DNA of 32,562 nucleotides from an uncultured Collinsella sp. (GCA_900551365.1 URVZ01000015.1:1-32562), one strand, 5' to 3'. Positions 1-9,967 are shown, numbered from the stretch's first letter. The notes: generated by a model from the letters alone, not told the origin. Translations and numbers: made by a program.

Positions 1-100
1 GCGAACAAGTTGGCATGAAAAAGGCAGGGCATTGACCTTCTGGTCATGCCCTGCCTTTTGAATGACAAATTGCCGCCTTGGGCGGCGCGCAGCGTCGAGC
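1..100. repeat. Dispersed palindromic element, copy A (left end cut by the window)
   Basis: First of three copies of a ~100-nt imperfect hairpin (others near 16297-16398 and 32325-32432). The inner stem pairs 21-30 with 48-57, around a 17-nt apex at 31-47. The outer arms pair sequence left of about 20 with 61-90, and the outermost left arm lies outside the window. Both strands leave a short T run after the inner stem, so it could act as a bidirectional terminator. It lies downstream of the LCP gene, as the other copies lie downstream of minus-strand genes. It carries no coding sequence. Confidence 0.8.
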
Positions 101-101
101 C

Positions 102-135
102 GTTACGGCGTTTGGTAAAACGCCGTAACTTTTTT
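102..135 (+). terminator. Hairpin with T tract (rho-independent terminator shape)
   Basis: A perfect 12-bp stem, GTTACGGCGTTT (102-113) with AAACGCCGTAAC (118-129), around a GGTA loop, followed by six T at 130-135. The T tract is on the plus strand, so it would stop transcription entering from the left of the window. A related hairpin with the same loop and a changed stem core lies 94 bp further on (196-223). Confidence 0.6.
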
Positions 136-195
136 GATCATGCCGCCGAAGTTGAAAGGCAGATTGCCGCTCTGGCGGGTTTGCAGCGTCAACTG

Positions 196-223
196 GTTAC
201 GCGGTTTGGTAAAACCGCGTAAC
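196..223 (-). terminator. Hairpin directly after the LCP gene stop
   Basis: A perfect 12-bp stem, GTTACGCGGTTT (196-207) with AAACCGCGTAAC (212-223), with a GGTA loop (208-211). It begins one base past the stop codon of the LCP gene on the minus strand. There is no T tract on that strand, so it may work as a 3'-end stabiliser or a weak terminator. The segment 164-223 looks like a diverged tandem copy of 70-129. Confidence 0.5.
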
Positions 224-224
224 T

Positions 225-1460
225 CTAGTAGTTAGCTTCGTAGCCGTTGCCGTCGCCGGTGGGCTCTTCGTAGTAGTCCGAATCGCTTGAATCGCTTGAG
301 TCATCGGAATCGTCAGAGCTGACCGATGAGGTTGCGGTACCGTTTGCGTAATCGTCAGACGTGTTGTTGTTCAGGTCGCCAATCGTAGAGCTGGAACCAT
401 CGGAAAGACCCATGGTGTTGGGACCCTTGGGATCCTTGCCGGCATCGACGCGCTCCATCATTTCCTTGAGCTCGTCCTCGTAGACAAAGACGTAGCTCAC
501 ACCGTCGATCATGGTGCTGTCGTCGGCGTACGAGGGCAGGTTGGCCGAGTAGATACCGTCGACATCCATACCGCGCATGGCGTTGACCGTAGCCACGATA
601 TCCTGAACGCTCATATCGGTTACGAGCATATCGGACAGCGAATTAACCAGGCCAAAGATCTTCGTGGCATCGAAGTTATTGAGAATCTGGTTGGCAAGGG
701 CGCCAAGCACCTGGCGCTGGTGGCGCATGCGCGTGTAATCGCCGTCGGCATAGGTGTAGCGGCAGCGGGCATAGGTAAGGGCGGTGGCACCGTCCATATG
801 CTGCTGGCCAGCGGTAATCTTAATATCCAGGTGCTCGGGGTCGTCAACATCATCGGTTGCGTTAATGTCGATACCGCCAACCGAATCAATCAGCGCCTGC
901 ATACCGTCGAAGCTGACCTCGGCATAGTGGGAAATCTGAACACCGCACAGCTCGTTGACCGCCTCGACCATGGCCTCGGCGCCGCCAACGGTATGGCAGG
1001 CGTTGATCTTCATGGTCTCGCCCTTGTACTCGACCTTGGTGTCGCGCGGAACGGAAATGAGCGTCGCCTGCTTTTGCGTGGGGTCGATTCGTGCCAGGAT
1101 AATCGAGTCGGCGCGATACGTATCCTCGCCCGGACGGCCGTCGGTGCCAAGAAGCAGCACGTAGAACGGATCCTTTGCCTCATCGGTGTCAACCAGAACC
1201 CGACGCAGATTGTCGGTAATGACATTAGAATCGCCGAGCTTGCCCATAATGGTGGCAAACCACAGGCCGGCAGCGGTAGTGGCACTCAGCAGCACGCCAA
1301 GCACGACAATGAGCGCGACGTGACGAATCGTGTGGCTACGACGGCGTTGGCGAGCGCGCTCGGAATAGCGAGCCACGTTATCGCGACTGTAGATCTTGGC
1401 CTGCGCACCAGTTGAGGGTCTTCGGGCGGTGGTATCCGCGAGGGGCTTTTTATTAAACAT
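225..1460 (-). CDS. LCP (LytR-CpsA-Psr) family cell-wall polymer ligase
   Basis: Family role: membrane-anchored enzymes that transfer glycopolymers from lipid carriers to peptidoglycan at the outer face of the membrane. The protein has 411 residues from ATG 1460, preceded by AGG six bases upstream; an in-frame TTG two codons earlier is less likely. A basic cytoplasmic N-terminus (about 1-45) precedes one membrane segment (about 47-70). The LCP domain follows, with LLLGTDGRPGED, the Arg-Asp element TYRADSIILARID, SVPRDTKV and DSVGGIDI. The C-terminus is a Ser/Asp/Asn-rich low-complexity tail of about 60 residues, probably in the wall. It starts 12 bp after murA, so the two envelope genes are probably co-transcribed. 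The exact polymer cannot be told from sequence. Confidence 0.9.
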   Translation of the reverse strand: MFNKKPLADTTARRPSTGAQAKIYSRDNVARYSERARQRRRSHTIRHVALIVVLGVLLSATTAAGLWFATIMGKLGDSNVITDNLRRVLVDTDEAKDPFYVLLLGTDGRPGEDTYRADSIILARIDPTQKQATLISVPRDTKVEYKGETMKINACHTVGGAEAMVEAVNELCGVQISHYAEVSFDGMQALIDSVGGIDINATDDVDDPEHLDIKITAGQQHMDGATALTYARCRYTYADGDYTRMRHQRQVLGALANQILNNFDATKIFGLVNSLSDMLVTDMSVQDIVATVNAMRGMDVDGIYSANLPSYADDSTMIDGVSYVFVYEDELKEMMERVDAGKDPKGPNTMGLSDGSSSTIGDLNNNTSDDYANGTATSSVSSDDSDDSSDSSDSDYYEEPTGDGNGYEANY

Positions 1461-1472
1461 AGGCAACCTGTA

Positions 1473-2756
1473 TTAGTAGATGACGGGATCGGGGACGGTA
1501 GCATGCTCGACATGCGCGCCGAGCGCCTGCAGCTTTTCGACAAACTGCTCGTAGCCGCGCTTGATGTGATGAATGGCCGAAACCTCGGTCGTCCCGTCGG
1601 CGATCAAGCCCGCTACGACGAGGGCCGCTCCGCCACGCAGATCGGGCGAGGTAACCTGTGCACCCGAGAAGCCCTTGACGCCATGAATCATGGCATGATG
1701 ACTCTCGATACGAATGTCGGCACCCATGCGCACCAGCTCAGAGGCAAACATAAAGCGATTCTCGAAGATGTTCTCGGTAATAACGGAACTGCCGTCGGCA
1801 AGGGCGGAGAGTACCATAATCTGTGCCTGCATGTCCGTCGGGAAGCCGGGGAACGGAAGCGTCTGGATGTCGACCGGCTTGATACGCTCGGCACGGTTCA
1901 CATGGACGCCATCCTCGACGCGCTCGCAGTCGATACCCATGAGCTCCATCTTCTTGAGCACCATGCCCAAGTGAATGGGGCAAAAGCCCGTGACATCGAT
2001 ACCGCGATCGTCGGCCATCAACGCACCGGCAACGATAAAGGTACCGGCCTCGATTCGGTCGCCCACTACGCGATGGGTAACAGGATGCAACTCTTCCACG
2101 CCCTCGATGGTCACGACAGGCGTGCCGGCGCCGACAATCTTAGCGCCCATCTCGTTGAGCATGTTGGCGAGATCGACGATCTCGGGCTCGCGGGCGGCAT
2201 TGTCGATAACCGTGGTGCCCTGCGCGCGCACGGATGCCATGATGAGGTTCTCGGTCGCACCGACGCTGGCGAACTCGAGCGTGACGGTGGTACCGCGCAG
2301 ACCTTGGGGCGCATTAGCGTTGATGTAACCGTGGGCGGTATCGAACTCAACGCCCAGGGCCTCAAGACCAAGAATGTGCATATCGATCTTGCGAGCACCC
2401 AGGTTGCAGCCGCCCGGCATGGCAATCTTGGCGCGATGGAAGCGGCCCAGCAGGGGTCCCATGACGGCGGTGGAAGCACGCATCTTGGCAACGAGCTCGT
2501 AGGGGGCCTCCCAAGAATCGACCTGAGAGGTATCAATCTCGAGCGTGTGCTCGTCGAGAACATCGATCGTAGCGCCCATGCCCTTGAGCACCTTGCCCAT
2601 CACATGGACATCGGAAATATCGGGCACGTTCTGCAGCGTCGTCTTGCCCGGCGCCAGAAGCGTTGCCGCCATGAGTTTGAGCGCGGAGTTCTTGGCGCCC
2701 GAGACGGGCACGGAGCCTCCGATGGCGTGGCCACCCTCAACGCGGATAATATCCAA
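1473..2756 (-). CDS. murA: UDP-N-acetylglucosamine 1-carboxyvinyltransferase (MurA)
   Basis: Catalyses the first committed step of peptidoglycan synthesis, moving enolpyruvate from PEP to UDP-GlcNAc in the cytoplasm. The 427 residues match the usual family length. The N-terminus has the typical substrate-binding stretch VSGAKNSALKLMAATLL, and the catalytic cysteine is at about residue 117 in MPGGCNLG. That Cys is the one fosfomycin modifies in sensitive enzymes, so by family rule this enzyme should be sensitive. The start is TTG at 2756, supported by AAAGGG about six bases upstream; no ATG fits the conserved N-terminus. It sits downstream of the ATP synthase operon, behind a strong hairpin terminator, and upstream of the LCP gene. 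Confidence 0.96.
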   Translation of the reverse strand: MDIIRVEGGHAIGGSVPVSGAKNSALKLMAATLLAPGKTTLQNVPDISDVHVMGKVLKGMGATIDVLDEHTLEIDTSQVDSWEAPYELVAKMRASTAVMGPLLGRFHRAKIAMPGGCNLGARKIDMHILGLEALGVEFDTAHGYINANAPQGLRGTTVTLEFASVGATENLIMASVRAQGTTVIDNAAREPEIVDLANMLNEMGAKIVGAGTPVVTIEGVEELHPVTHRVVGDRIEAGTFIVAGALMADDRGIDVTGFCPIHLGMVLKKMELMGIDCERVEDGVHVNRAERIKPVDIQTLPFPGFPTDMQAQIMVLSALADGSSVITENIFENRFMFASELVRMGADIRIESHHAMIHGVKGFSGAQVTSPDLRGGAALVVAGLIADGTTEVSAIHHIKRGYEQFVEKLQALGAHVEHATVPDPVIY

Positions 2757-2770
2757 GGTCTACCCTTTCA

Positions 2771-2807
2771 AAAAGCATGCCCGGGATGGCTGGGCCATCC
2801 CGGGCAT
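2771..2807 (-). terminator. Terminator of the ATP synthase operon, ahead of murA
   Basis: A perfect 14-bp GC-rich stem (2777-2790 with 2794-2807) has a 3-nt loop. On the minus strand it is followed by GCTTTTT. It lies between the atpC stop (2845) and the murA ribosome-binding site, only about 15 bp before the murA start. murA must therefore depend on read-through or on a promoter that I could not identify in the 88-bp gap. Confidence 0.85.
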
Positions 2808-2844
2808 GATGTGTTCGCAAATGGTCGAACGCTAAATCGTTTGA

Positions 2845-3237
2845 CTATTGGGCAAGCTTGAGCTTACACCATGCGATTTCATTATAGAGGTAGGCGCGGC
2901 GTGCATCATCCTCCGACAAATTACCCAGCTTCTCTTCAAAACCTTGAATATCAGCTTTAAGCTTGTCGGCATCGACGGTCGCCAAATCGCAAGCGCGCTC
3001 GGCGAGAACGGTCACGACATCGTCCGCAACCTGGGCATAGCCGCCGGCCACGGCAAACGTGTGGTCGACAGTGCCCATGGCCTTATCGGAAACGCGAACG
3101 TAACCGCGGTCGATCGTGCAGATCTCGCTGGAGTGAGCAGGCAGAACGCCAAACTCGCCATCCGTGGACGGAATCGACACAAACGCAGCGTCGCCCTCAT
3201 AGGCGCAGCTCACGGGGCACACGATGCGGATACGCAT
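2845..3237 (-). CDS. atpC: ATP synthase F1 epsilon subunit
   Basis: Part of the central stalk of F1, which couples rotor movement to catalysis and can inhibit ATP hydrolysis. The 130 residues are in the normal range. The N-terminal beta-sandwich holds the typical stretch GEFGVLPAHS, and the C-terminal part is the helical hairpin, ending DDARRAYLYNEIAWCKLKLA. It is the last gene of the atp operon, 3 bp after atpD, with a strong terminator 38 bp beyond its stop. Confidence 0.95.
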   Translation of the reverse strand: MRIRIVCPVSCAYEGDAAFVSIPSTDGEFGVLPAHSSEICTIDRGYVRVSDKAMGTVDHTFAVAGGYAQVADDVVTVLAERACDLATVDADKLKADIQGFEEKLGNLSEDDARRAYLYNEIAWCKLKLAQ

Positions 3238-3240
3238 AAC

Positions 3241-4694
<1,454 letters not shown>

Positions 4695-4695
<1 letters not shown>

Positions 4696-5603
4696 TACTG
4701 TTCCTCCAATGCTGAGGCTCCGCCGACGATCTCGTTAATCTCGGTCGTGATCGAAGCCTGGCGCACGCGACTATACGTGCGGGTAAGGGTCGAGATGATC
4801 GCGGTGGCGTTTTCCGTCGCGGAGTGCATGGCCTTGCGGCGTGCACCCTGCTCGGCAGCCGCCGAATCGATCAGGGCCTGGTAGATGACCGTCAGGATAT
4901 AAGACGGCACAAGCTTGCCGAGAACATGCTCGGGAGAGGGCACGAACTCGAACGTGGACGAGATGCGCTTAGGGGCGTCGGTCTCGTTCTTACGCGGACC
5001 GTGGGCCATAGCGATCATCTCGGGGTCGAGCGGCAACAGATGCTCGACGCGAAGCTCCTGATCCACGCGGTTCTTGGCGTGGTGGTAGACAAGCTCGACA
5101 CGGTCAAGCTCACCGGCACGATACGCATCGCAGATATGAGAGGAGATCATGCGGGCCTGATTGAAATCGGGCTCAGAGGAGTTGCCCTCAAAGTGCATGA
5201 CAACGTTTGCGCGGTCACGGAAATACGTGGCCGGCTTACGCCCACACGCGATGATCTCGCATTCGATGCCGTCGTTCGCCCAAGAAGCGGCGAGCTTTTC
5301 GGCCGTGCGCTCCACCGTCGTATTGAAACCGCCGGCAAGGCCGCGGTCCGAGGCAATAACGACAATCAGGCCATGCTTGACGCTCTCATGCTTCTGCAGC
5401 ATGGGATCGGTGCCCGAACAGGAGGCGTCGCCGGCGACCGTCAACATGACGTCGGTCAGCGCCTCCTTATAGGGCTCGGCCTGCTTGGAGCGATCGAGGG
5501 CACGACGAATCTTGGCCGTAGAGACCATCTCCATCGTGCGCGTGATCTGCTTGGTCGTGGTAACCGAGGAGATTCGCTTCTTAATGTCGCGAAGGTTGGC
5601 CAT
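4695..5603 (-). CDS. atpG: ATP synthase F1 gamma subunit
   Basis: Rotor shaft of F1, with N- and C-terminal helices forming the coiled coil inside the alpha3-beta3 ring. 302 residues, the usual size. The N-terminus MANLRDIKKRISSVTTTKQI and the C-terminus, with RQASITTEINEIVGGASAL, are both diagnostic. The start at 5603 lies 5 bp after the atpA stop, and the stop overlaps the atpD start by one base. The order alpha-gamma-beta-epsilon is the standard bacterial one. Confidence 0.97.
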
Positions 5604-5608
5604 GGGGC

Positions 5609-7207
5609 TTAGTTCTCCTCTGATCCAGAAACATCCGAATGGTGCTTGGCCATGAACTGCTGCTTGAAGTCGCCGATGACGCGCAAGAGCTCAGCCTTGG
5701 TGTCATCATCGATCTTCTTGGCGCGAACCTTATCGAGCAGCGAGCCAAAGCCATTGTCCATGTACTCGATGAGCTCGGCACGGAAAGGCAGCACGTCGGC
5801 GATCTCCAGGTCATCCAGGAAGCCCTCGTTGCCAGCGAACAGCGTAACGATCTGCTCGCCAACCTCAAACGGCTTGTAACGCGGCTGCTTCAGGAGCTCG
5901 GTCATGCGGGCACCATGGGTCAGCTGCTTCTGAGTAGCCTCGTCGAGGTCGGAGCCGAACTGCGTAAAGCCGGCGAGCTCCTGGTACGAAGCGAGGTCCA
6001 GACGGAGGTTGCCGGCGACCTGCTTCATAGCCTTGGTCTGCGCGTCGCCACCGACGCGGGACACGGAGATGCCCACGTCGACTGCCGGGCGTTGGCCCTG
6101 GAAGAAGAGCTCGGACTGCAGGTAGATCTGACCATCGGTAATGGAAATGACGTTGGTCGGAATGTAGGCCGAGACGTCGCCGTCCTGGGTCTCGATGATC
6201 GGCAGTGCCGTCATGGAGCCGTAGCCGTTCTTCTTGGACATCTTGACGGCACGCTCGAGCAGACGAGAGTGCAGGTAGAAGATGTCGCCAGGATAGGCCT
6301 CGCGTCCAGGCGGACGATGCAGCGTCAGCGACATCTGACGGTAGGCCACAGCCTGCTTGGACAGGTCGTCGTAGATGACGAGCACGTGACCGCCGGGGTT
6401 GGTCTCGCTGGCGGGCTTACCGTCCTCGCCGTTGTACATAAAGAACTCGCCGATAGCGGCACCGGCCATAGGCGCGATGTACTGCATAGGGGCGGAATCG
6501 GCAGCGGTTGCCGAAACGATGATGGTGTAGTCGAGCGCACCGTGCTGAGCGAGGGTCTCGCGGATGTTGGCAACCGTGGAGGCCTTCTGGCCGATGGCGA
6601 CATAGATGCAGACCATGCCCTTGCCGCGCTGGTTGAGGATAGCGTCGATGGCAATGGCGGTCTTACCGGTCTTACGGTCGCCGATGATGAGCTCTCGCTG
6701 ACCGCGACCAATAGGCACCATGGAGTCGATGGCCAACAGGCCGGTCTGAACCGGCTCGCACACCGGGGTACGGTCGATGACGCCGGGGGCCTTGAACTCA
6801 ATGGGACGACGGTGCGTGGCGACGATGTCGCCCAGGCCGTCGATGGGCTGGCCGAGCGGATTGACGACGCGGCCGAGCATGGCGCGGCTCACGGGGATAT
6901 CCATAATGCGGCCAGTGGTGCGGCACTCGTCGCCTTCCTTGATGGAGTCGACGGCACCAAACAGAACGGCGCCGACCTCGTCACGGTCAAGGTTCTGGGC
7001 AAGGCCGAAGACGGTCTCACCGGTATCGGAGCTCTTGAACTCCAGAAGCTCGCCTGCCATGGCGCTCTTGAGGCCGGAGACGCGCGCGATGCCGTCGCCT
7101 ACCTCGTCGACCGTTGAAACCTCATGCGTATCGACCGTCGCGGAGAGGCTCGTAAGCTGCTCCTGCAGTTTCTTGGCGATATCCTGGGCATTGAGGGTTT
7201 CGGACAT
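5609..7207 (-). CDS. atpA: ATP synthase F1 alpha subunit (regulatory)
   Basis: Non-catalytic nucleotide-binding subunit that alternates with beta in the F1 head. 532 residues, slightly longer than the common 500-515. The extra residues are mostly in the C-terminal tail (about 500-532), which is Lys/Asp-rich and ends GSEEN. Walker A is GDRKTGKTAIAIDAI and the family signature region is PAVDVGISVSRVGGDAQ. The ATG overlaps the atpH stop by one base (TAATG), so translation is probably coupled. Confidence 0.98.
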   Translation of the reverse strand: MSETLNAQDIAKKLQEQLTSLSATVDTHEVSTVDEVGDGIARVSGLKSAMAGELLEFKSSDTGETVFGLAQNLDRDEVGAVLFGAVDSIKEGDECRTTGRIMDIPVSRAMLGRVVNPLGQPIDGLGDIVATHRRPIEFKAPGVIDRTPVCEPVQTGLLAIDSMVPIGRGQRELIIGDRKTGKTAIAIDAILNQRGKGMVCIYVAIGQKASTVANIRETLAQHGALDYTIIVSATAADSAPMQYIAPMAGAAIGEFFMYNGEDGKPASETNPGGHVLVIYDDLSKQAVAYRQMSLTLHRPPGREAYPGDIFYLHSRLLERAVKMSKKNGYGSMTALPIIETQDGDVSAYIPTNVISITDGQIYLQSELFFQGQRPAVDVGISVSRVGGDAQTKAMKQVAGNLRLDLASYQELAGFTQFGSDLDEATQKQLTHGARMTELLKQPRYKPFEVGEQIVTLFAGNEGFLDDLEIADVLPFRAELIEYMDNGFGSLLDKVRAKKIDDDTKAELLRVIGDFKQQFMAKHHSDVSGSEEN

Positions 7208-7683
7208 TAGGCTTCACCTCCGTACGAATTAGCAGAGTTTGCGAGGGTCTCCTGCGCGATGCGCAGCTGCGTCTTGACGGAAATGTCACGACGCTCGCCG
7301 CGGGCCTCGAGCACCAGGCCGCCCACGATAGACGGGTCGACCTGCTCGATAAGGAATACCTTGCGGCCGAAGTCCTGCTCGCATTTCTTAGTGATGGTTT
7401 GACGCAGCTCGTCGTCGAGCGGGATCGCCGTGGTGACGGTCACGCCCACTACATCCTCGTCTTCCTCGGCAACATACTTAAAGGCAGCTGCCACCTTGGG
7501 AAGAAGGTCGAGCTGGTCGCGCTTGGACATGGTGTCGAGCACGGCGATGATCTCGGGGCTGGCAGAAGCCAGGCGCTCGACCATCTCGAGGTCCTCGAAC
7601 ACATGGTTCTCGGCCTTGGCGACTTCCAAAAGGGAACGCGCGTAGGTCTCGAGCACCTTGTCCTGATAGCGGCTAGTCGGCAT
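7207..7683 (-). CDS. atpH: ATP synthase F1 delta subunit (peripheral stalk)
   Basis: Links the top of F1 to the b-subunit stator. At 158 residues it is a little shorter than the usual ~175-180. The N-terminal helical domain starts SRYQDKVLETYARSLLEVA. The C-terminal part has VDPSIVGGLVLEARGERRDISVKTQLRI, written here as an anchor rather than a motif, and it matches the OSCP/delta signature region. The start ATG 7683 lies inside the last codons of atpF (11-bp overlap). The position between atpF and atpA supports the call. Confidence 0.93.
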   Translation of the reverse strand: MPTSRYQDKVLETYARSLLEVAKAENHVFEDLEMVERLASASPEIIAVLDTMSKRDQLDLLPKVAAAFKYVAEEDEDVVGVTVTTAIPLDDELRQTITKKCEQDFGRKVFLIEQVDPSIVGGLVLEARGERRDISVKTQLRIAQETLANSANSYGGEA

Positions 7684-8275
7684 TCAGGCTACCTGCTTCC
7701 TGGATGTAGCGCTCGATGAGCTTCTTCTGCTCGGCATCGTCCTCGAGTGCCTTGCCCACGATCTTGGTGGCGACGGCAACGGACAGGTCGGCGATGGAGC
7801 TCGCGGCACCGGCGTAAATGGACTTGCGCTCGTCCTCGACGGTCGTATGGGCCTTGGCGATGATCTCCTCGGCCTCCTTGTGAGCAGCCTCGATGATACG
7901 GGCGCGCTCGGACTCGGCGTCCTTACGGGCCTCGAGAACGATGTCGGCAGCCTGACGACGGGCGTCGGTGACGATCGAGTCGGACTCAGCGCGCTTGGCG
8001 ATAGCCTCCTGCTTGGTCTTCTCGGCCTCGTCGAGGCTCTCCTCGATCTTCTTGCCGCGCTCCTCCATGGTTTTCATGATGCCCGGCAGGGCGACCTTGG
8101 CCAGCACGATCCAGATAATCAGGAAGGCGATAAGCGCCGGGATGAACTCCGCCATCTTAGGGATGAGGATGTCCGCACCGGCAGCGCCGTCCTCGGCGAA
8201 CGCGGAAACCGGCATGAGCAGCGCGGCCGCGGACGCGGAGAGTGCGATCGCGCTCTTCTGGGATGAAAGATTCAT
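7673..8275 (-). CDS. atpF: ATP synthase Fo b subunit with a signal-peptide-like N-terminus
   Basis: Membrane-anchored stator that connects Fo to F1 through a long cytoplasmic helix. 200 residues against the usual 155-185. After the membrane segment (about 42-62, ALIAFLIIWIVLAKVALPGI), a charged Ala/Glu/Lys-rich coiled coil runs to about residue 150, as expected. The oddity is the first ~28 residues: a short polar start, a hydrophobic Ala-rich core and PVSAFAED, which resembles a cleavable Sec signal peptide before the real anchor. The start ATG 8275 has GGAGCG about eight bases upstream. It sits between atpE and atpH, and its end overlaps atpH. Confidence 0.95.
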   Translation of the reverse strand: MNLSSQKSAIALSASAAALLMPVSAFAEDGAAGADILIPKMAEFIPALIAFLIIWIVLAKVALPGIMKTMEERGKKIEESLDEAEKTKQEAIAKRAESDSIVTDARRQAADIVLEARKDAESERARIIEAAHKEAEEIIAKAHTTVEDERKSIYAGAASSIADLSVAVATKIVGKALEDDAEQKKLIERYIQEAGSLNAD

Positions 8276-8290
8276 ACTTGACGCTCCGTG

Positions 8291-8485
8291 CTATTTAACG
8301 ATCAGCGCGACAACGAAGCCGATCAGAGCCAGAGCCTCGCCGAAGGCGGAGCCCATGATGAAGACGGTGAACACGCGGCCCTGGACCTCAGGCTGACGGG
8401 CCATAGCACCCGTAGCACCCAGAGCAGACAGGCCGATAGCAAGACCAGCGCCGATAACACCGAGACCGTAACCGATAACTCCCAC
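8291..8485 (-). CDS. atpE: ATP synthase Fo c subunit (rotor ring)
   Basis: Forms the ion-carrying ring in the membrane. At 64 residues it is shorter than the usual 70-85, with almost no N-terminal tail. Two hydrophobic helices flank the polar loop ARQPEVQGR. The ion-binding carboxylate is Glu50 in GSAFGEALALIG. The residue after it is Ala, and helix 1 lacks the Gln found in sodium-binding rings, so proton coupling is the better inference. The start is GTG at 8485 with an excellent AAAGGAGG four bases upstream, fitting the high expression needed for a ring subunit. Confidence 0.96.
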   Translation of the reverse strand: MGVIGYGLGVIGAGLAIGLSALGATGAMARQPEVQGRVFTVFIMGSAFGEALALIGFVVALIVK

Positions 8486-8609
8486 GATTCCTCCTTTGTC
8501 GTGCGTGTCTTATTTCACGCAGGATAACCTTTTTATAACTGCCGGGCTCCATGGGTACGGGCACCGGCGGTTTAACGAATTGCCTTACCTTTAAGGCGCG
8601 AACGGAAGG

Positions 8610-9413
8610 CTACTCCTCCTCCGCGACCTCCTCTGCCTCGGAGACATACACGGCGGTAAGGACCGTGAAGACGTAAGCCTGGATGGCGCCGACCACAAGC
8701 TCGATCGCATAGATCAGGATGAGGATGGCAAGCCAGGCCAGCGAAGGCAGGGCGCCGACGGCGTGGGCCGCGGAAACCTGCTGAAGCAGCGGCTGCATGA
8801 ACATGCTCGCCATGATGGCGAACGAGCCCATGACCACGTGTCCTGCGAACATGTTGCAGAACAGACGGACGGCGAGCGTGATGAGGCGCAGGAAGGTCGA
8901 GAAAAGCTCGACGACCCACACGAGCACGTTCATCGGGAAGCTCACGCCCTGCGGGGCGAGGCTCTTGATGTAGCCGATCACGCCGTGAGCCTTGCATCCG
9001 TAGTAGATGAAGTACACGAAGGCGAAAATGGCGAGTGCGGCGGTGGAGCCGATTGCGCCGGTGCCGGGCTTCATTCCCGGGATCAGGCCGATCATGTTAT
9101 TGATCAGGATGAACAGGAAAAGCGAGCACAGGAACGGGAAGTGCTTCTTCCAGTTCTCACCCACGACACCCTTGCCGATATCGTTCTCGACGTACTCGAT
9201 GATGTACTCGAAACCGTTGACGAAGAAGCCCTTGGGAACCAGGGTCTGCTTCTTCTTGAACACGGCCAGGACGATCAGGAGCACGATCGTGGAGACGATC
9301 AGCCAAAACGAGTACTGCGTGATGCCGCAGCTCAGATCGCCCACGACAGGGGTGGAGCTGAACTCGCTGACCAGATGATTAATCTCATCAGGCAGCTTTT
9401 CAAAAATTTCCAC
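8610..9413 (-). CDS. atpB: ATP synthase Fo a subunit
   Basis: Forms the two proton half-channels next to the c ring. 267 residues, normal. It is highly hydrophobic with several membrane helices. The stretch RLITLAVRLFCNMFAGHVVMG carries the essential Arg of the a/c interface. The C-terminal helix region, ELVVGAIQAYVFTVLTAVYV, is typical of the family. The start is GTG at 9413 with AAAGG six bases upstream. The ribosome-binding site overlaps the stop region of the upstream gene (TAA at 9417-9419). The C-terminus ends in an acidic run (SEAEEVAEEE). Confidence 0.97.
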   Translation of the reverse strand: MEIFEKLPDEINHLVSEFSSTPVVGDLSCGITQYSFWLIVSTIVLLIVLAVFKKKQTLVPKGFFVNGFEYIIEYVENDIGKGVVGENWKKHFPFLCSLFLFILINNMIGLIPGMKPGTGAIGSTAALAIFAFVYFIYYGCKAHGVIGYIKSLAPQGVSFPMNVLVWVVELFSTFLRLITLAVRLFCNMFAGHVVMGSFAIMASMFMQPLLQQVSAAHAVGALPSLAWLAILILIYAIELVVGAIQAYVFTVLTAVYVSEAEEVAEEE

Positions 9414-9416
9414 GAC

Positions 9417-9728
9417 TTACCTTTCGACCTCATGAGGATCTCGCAGCGCCTTGGCGACACGAACCGCGCAGGCGGCCATAAAGGCCACGAAGCCGATCGC
9501 CTCGCCCAGGAGGAACATGCGAAATGCCTCTCCGAACAACACAAACACAACCAAGGTAAAGACGAGCAGGGCGATTGCCGAGACCGCCAGACTCACCATA
9601 CCCTTGAGCATGTCCGCATTCTGTTTATCGTCAAGAACCGGCTTGAGCGTAAAGACAAAGGGAAGGAAGGCAATTGCGCCCGCAATGGCGCCTGCAACGA
9701 TAGCGAGCAGATCGGCTATCTGAAACAC
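9417..9728 (-). CDS. Small membrane protein at the head of the atp operon (ATP synthase I-like)
   Basis: About 103 residues with roughly four hydrophobic segments and a basic C-terminus (AVRVAKALRDPHEVER). Its place directly before atpB, 3 bp from the atpB start, matches the AtpI/subunit I position, and AtpI-type proteins help assemble the c ring. I do not see a clear family motif, so the role is inferred from position and topology. I chose GTG 9728 because GAGG lies six bases upstream. The open frame reaches back to a TTG at 9803, but that longer version would run through the best promoter candidate. Confidence 0.6.
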   Translation of the reverse strand: MFQIADLLAIVAGAIAGAIAFLPFVFTLKPVLDDKQNADMLKGMVSLAVSAIALLVFTLVVFVLFGEAFRMFLLGEAIGFVAFMAACAVRVAKALRDPHEVER

Positions 9729-9789
9729 TGGCGTCCTCACTTTCCTTTTTAACGCTTCACAGAACAGTTCCCGCCAAACATTGGTGACT

Positions 9790-9817
9790 ATTGTACGAGC
9801 CAATCGCTAAAGTACAA
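9790..9817 (-). promoter_or_regulatory. Candidate promoter of the ATP synthase operon
   Basis: On the minus strand a -10 like TACAAT (9790-9795) lies 16 bp after a partial -35, TTGTAC (9812-9817). This gives a leader of about 55 bases to the GTG at 9728. Only the -10 is a good match; the -35 matches in three of six positions. Confidence 0.4.
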
Positions 9818-9932
9818 CCGTAAAACAAGCGGTTAATACGCACCTGTTCGTTTTCTTAAGACCTTCTTTATGCCGCAGGTACGGTAATACGTTTTTCTCG
9901 AACCGCTCAGGGCAAAACGTCCGTTAACAGGA

Positions 9933-9967
9933 GTGCGCGCGGTCGCCTTTTGTTCGTCCGCGCGCAC
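9933..9967 (-). terminator. GC-rich hairpin after upp
   Basis: A perfect 10-bp stem, GTGCGCGCGG (9933-9942) with CCGCGCGCAC (9958-9967), and a 15-nt loop, about 42 bp past the upp stop. There is no T tract next to it on the minus strand, so termination is likely weak or factor-assisted. The rest of the 280-bp gap between upp and the atp operon shows only the candidate atp promoter. Confidence 0.45.

Noticed and set aside
9729..9803. N-terminal extension of the atp operon's first gene to a TTG at 9803
   Set aside because: It would include the best -10 candidate and lacks a ribosome-binding site; the GTG at 9728 has one.
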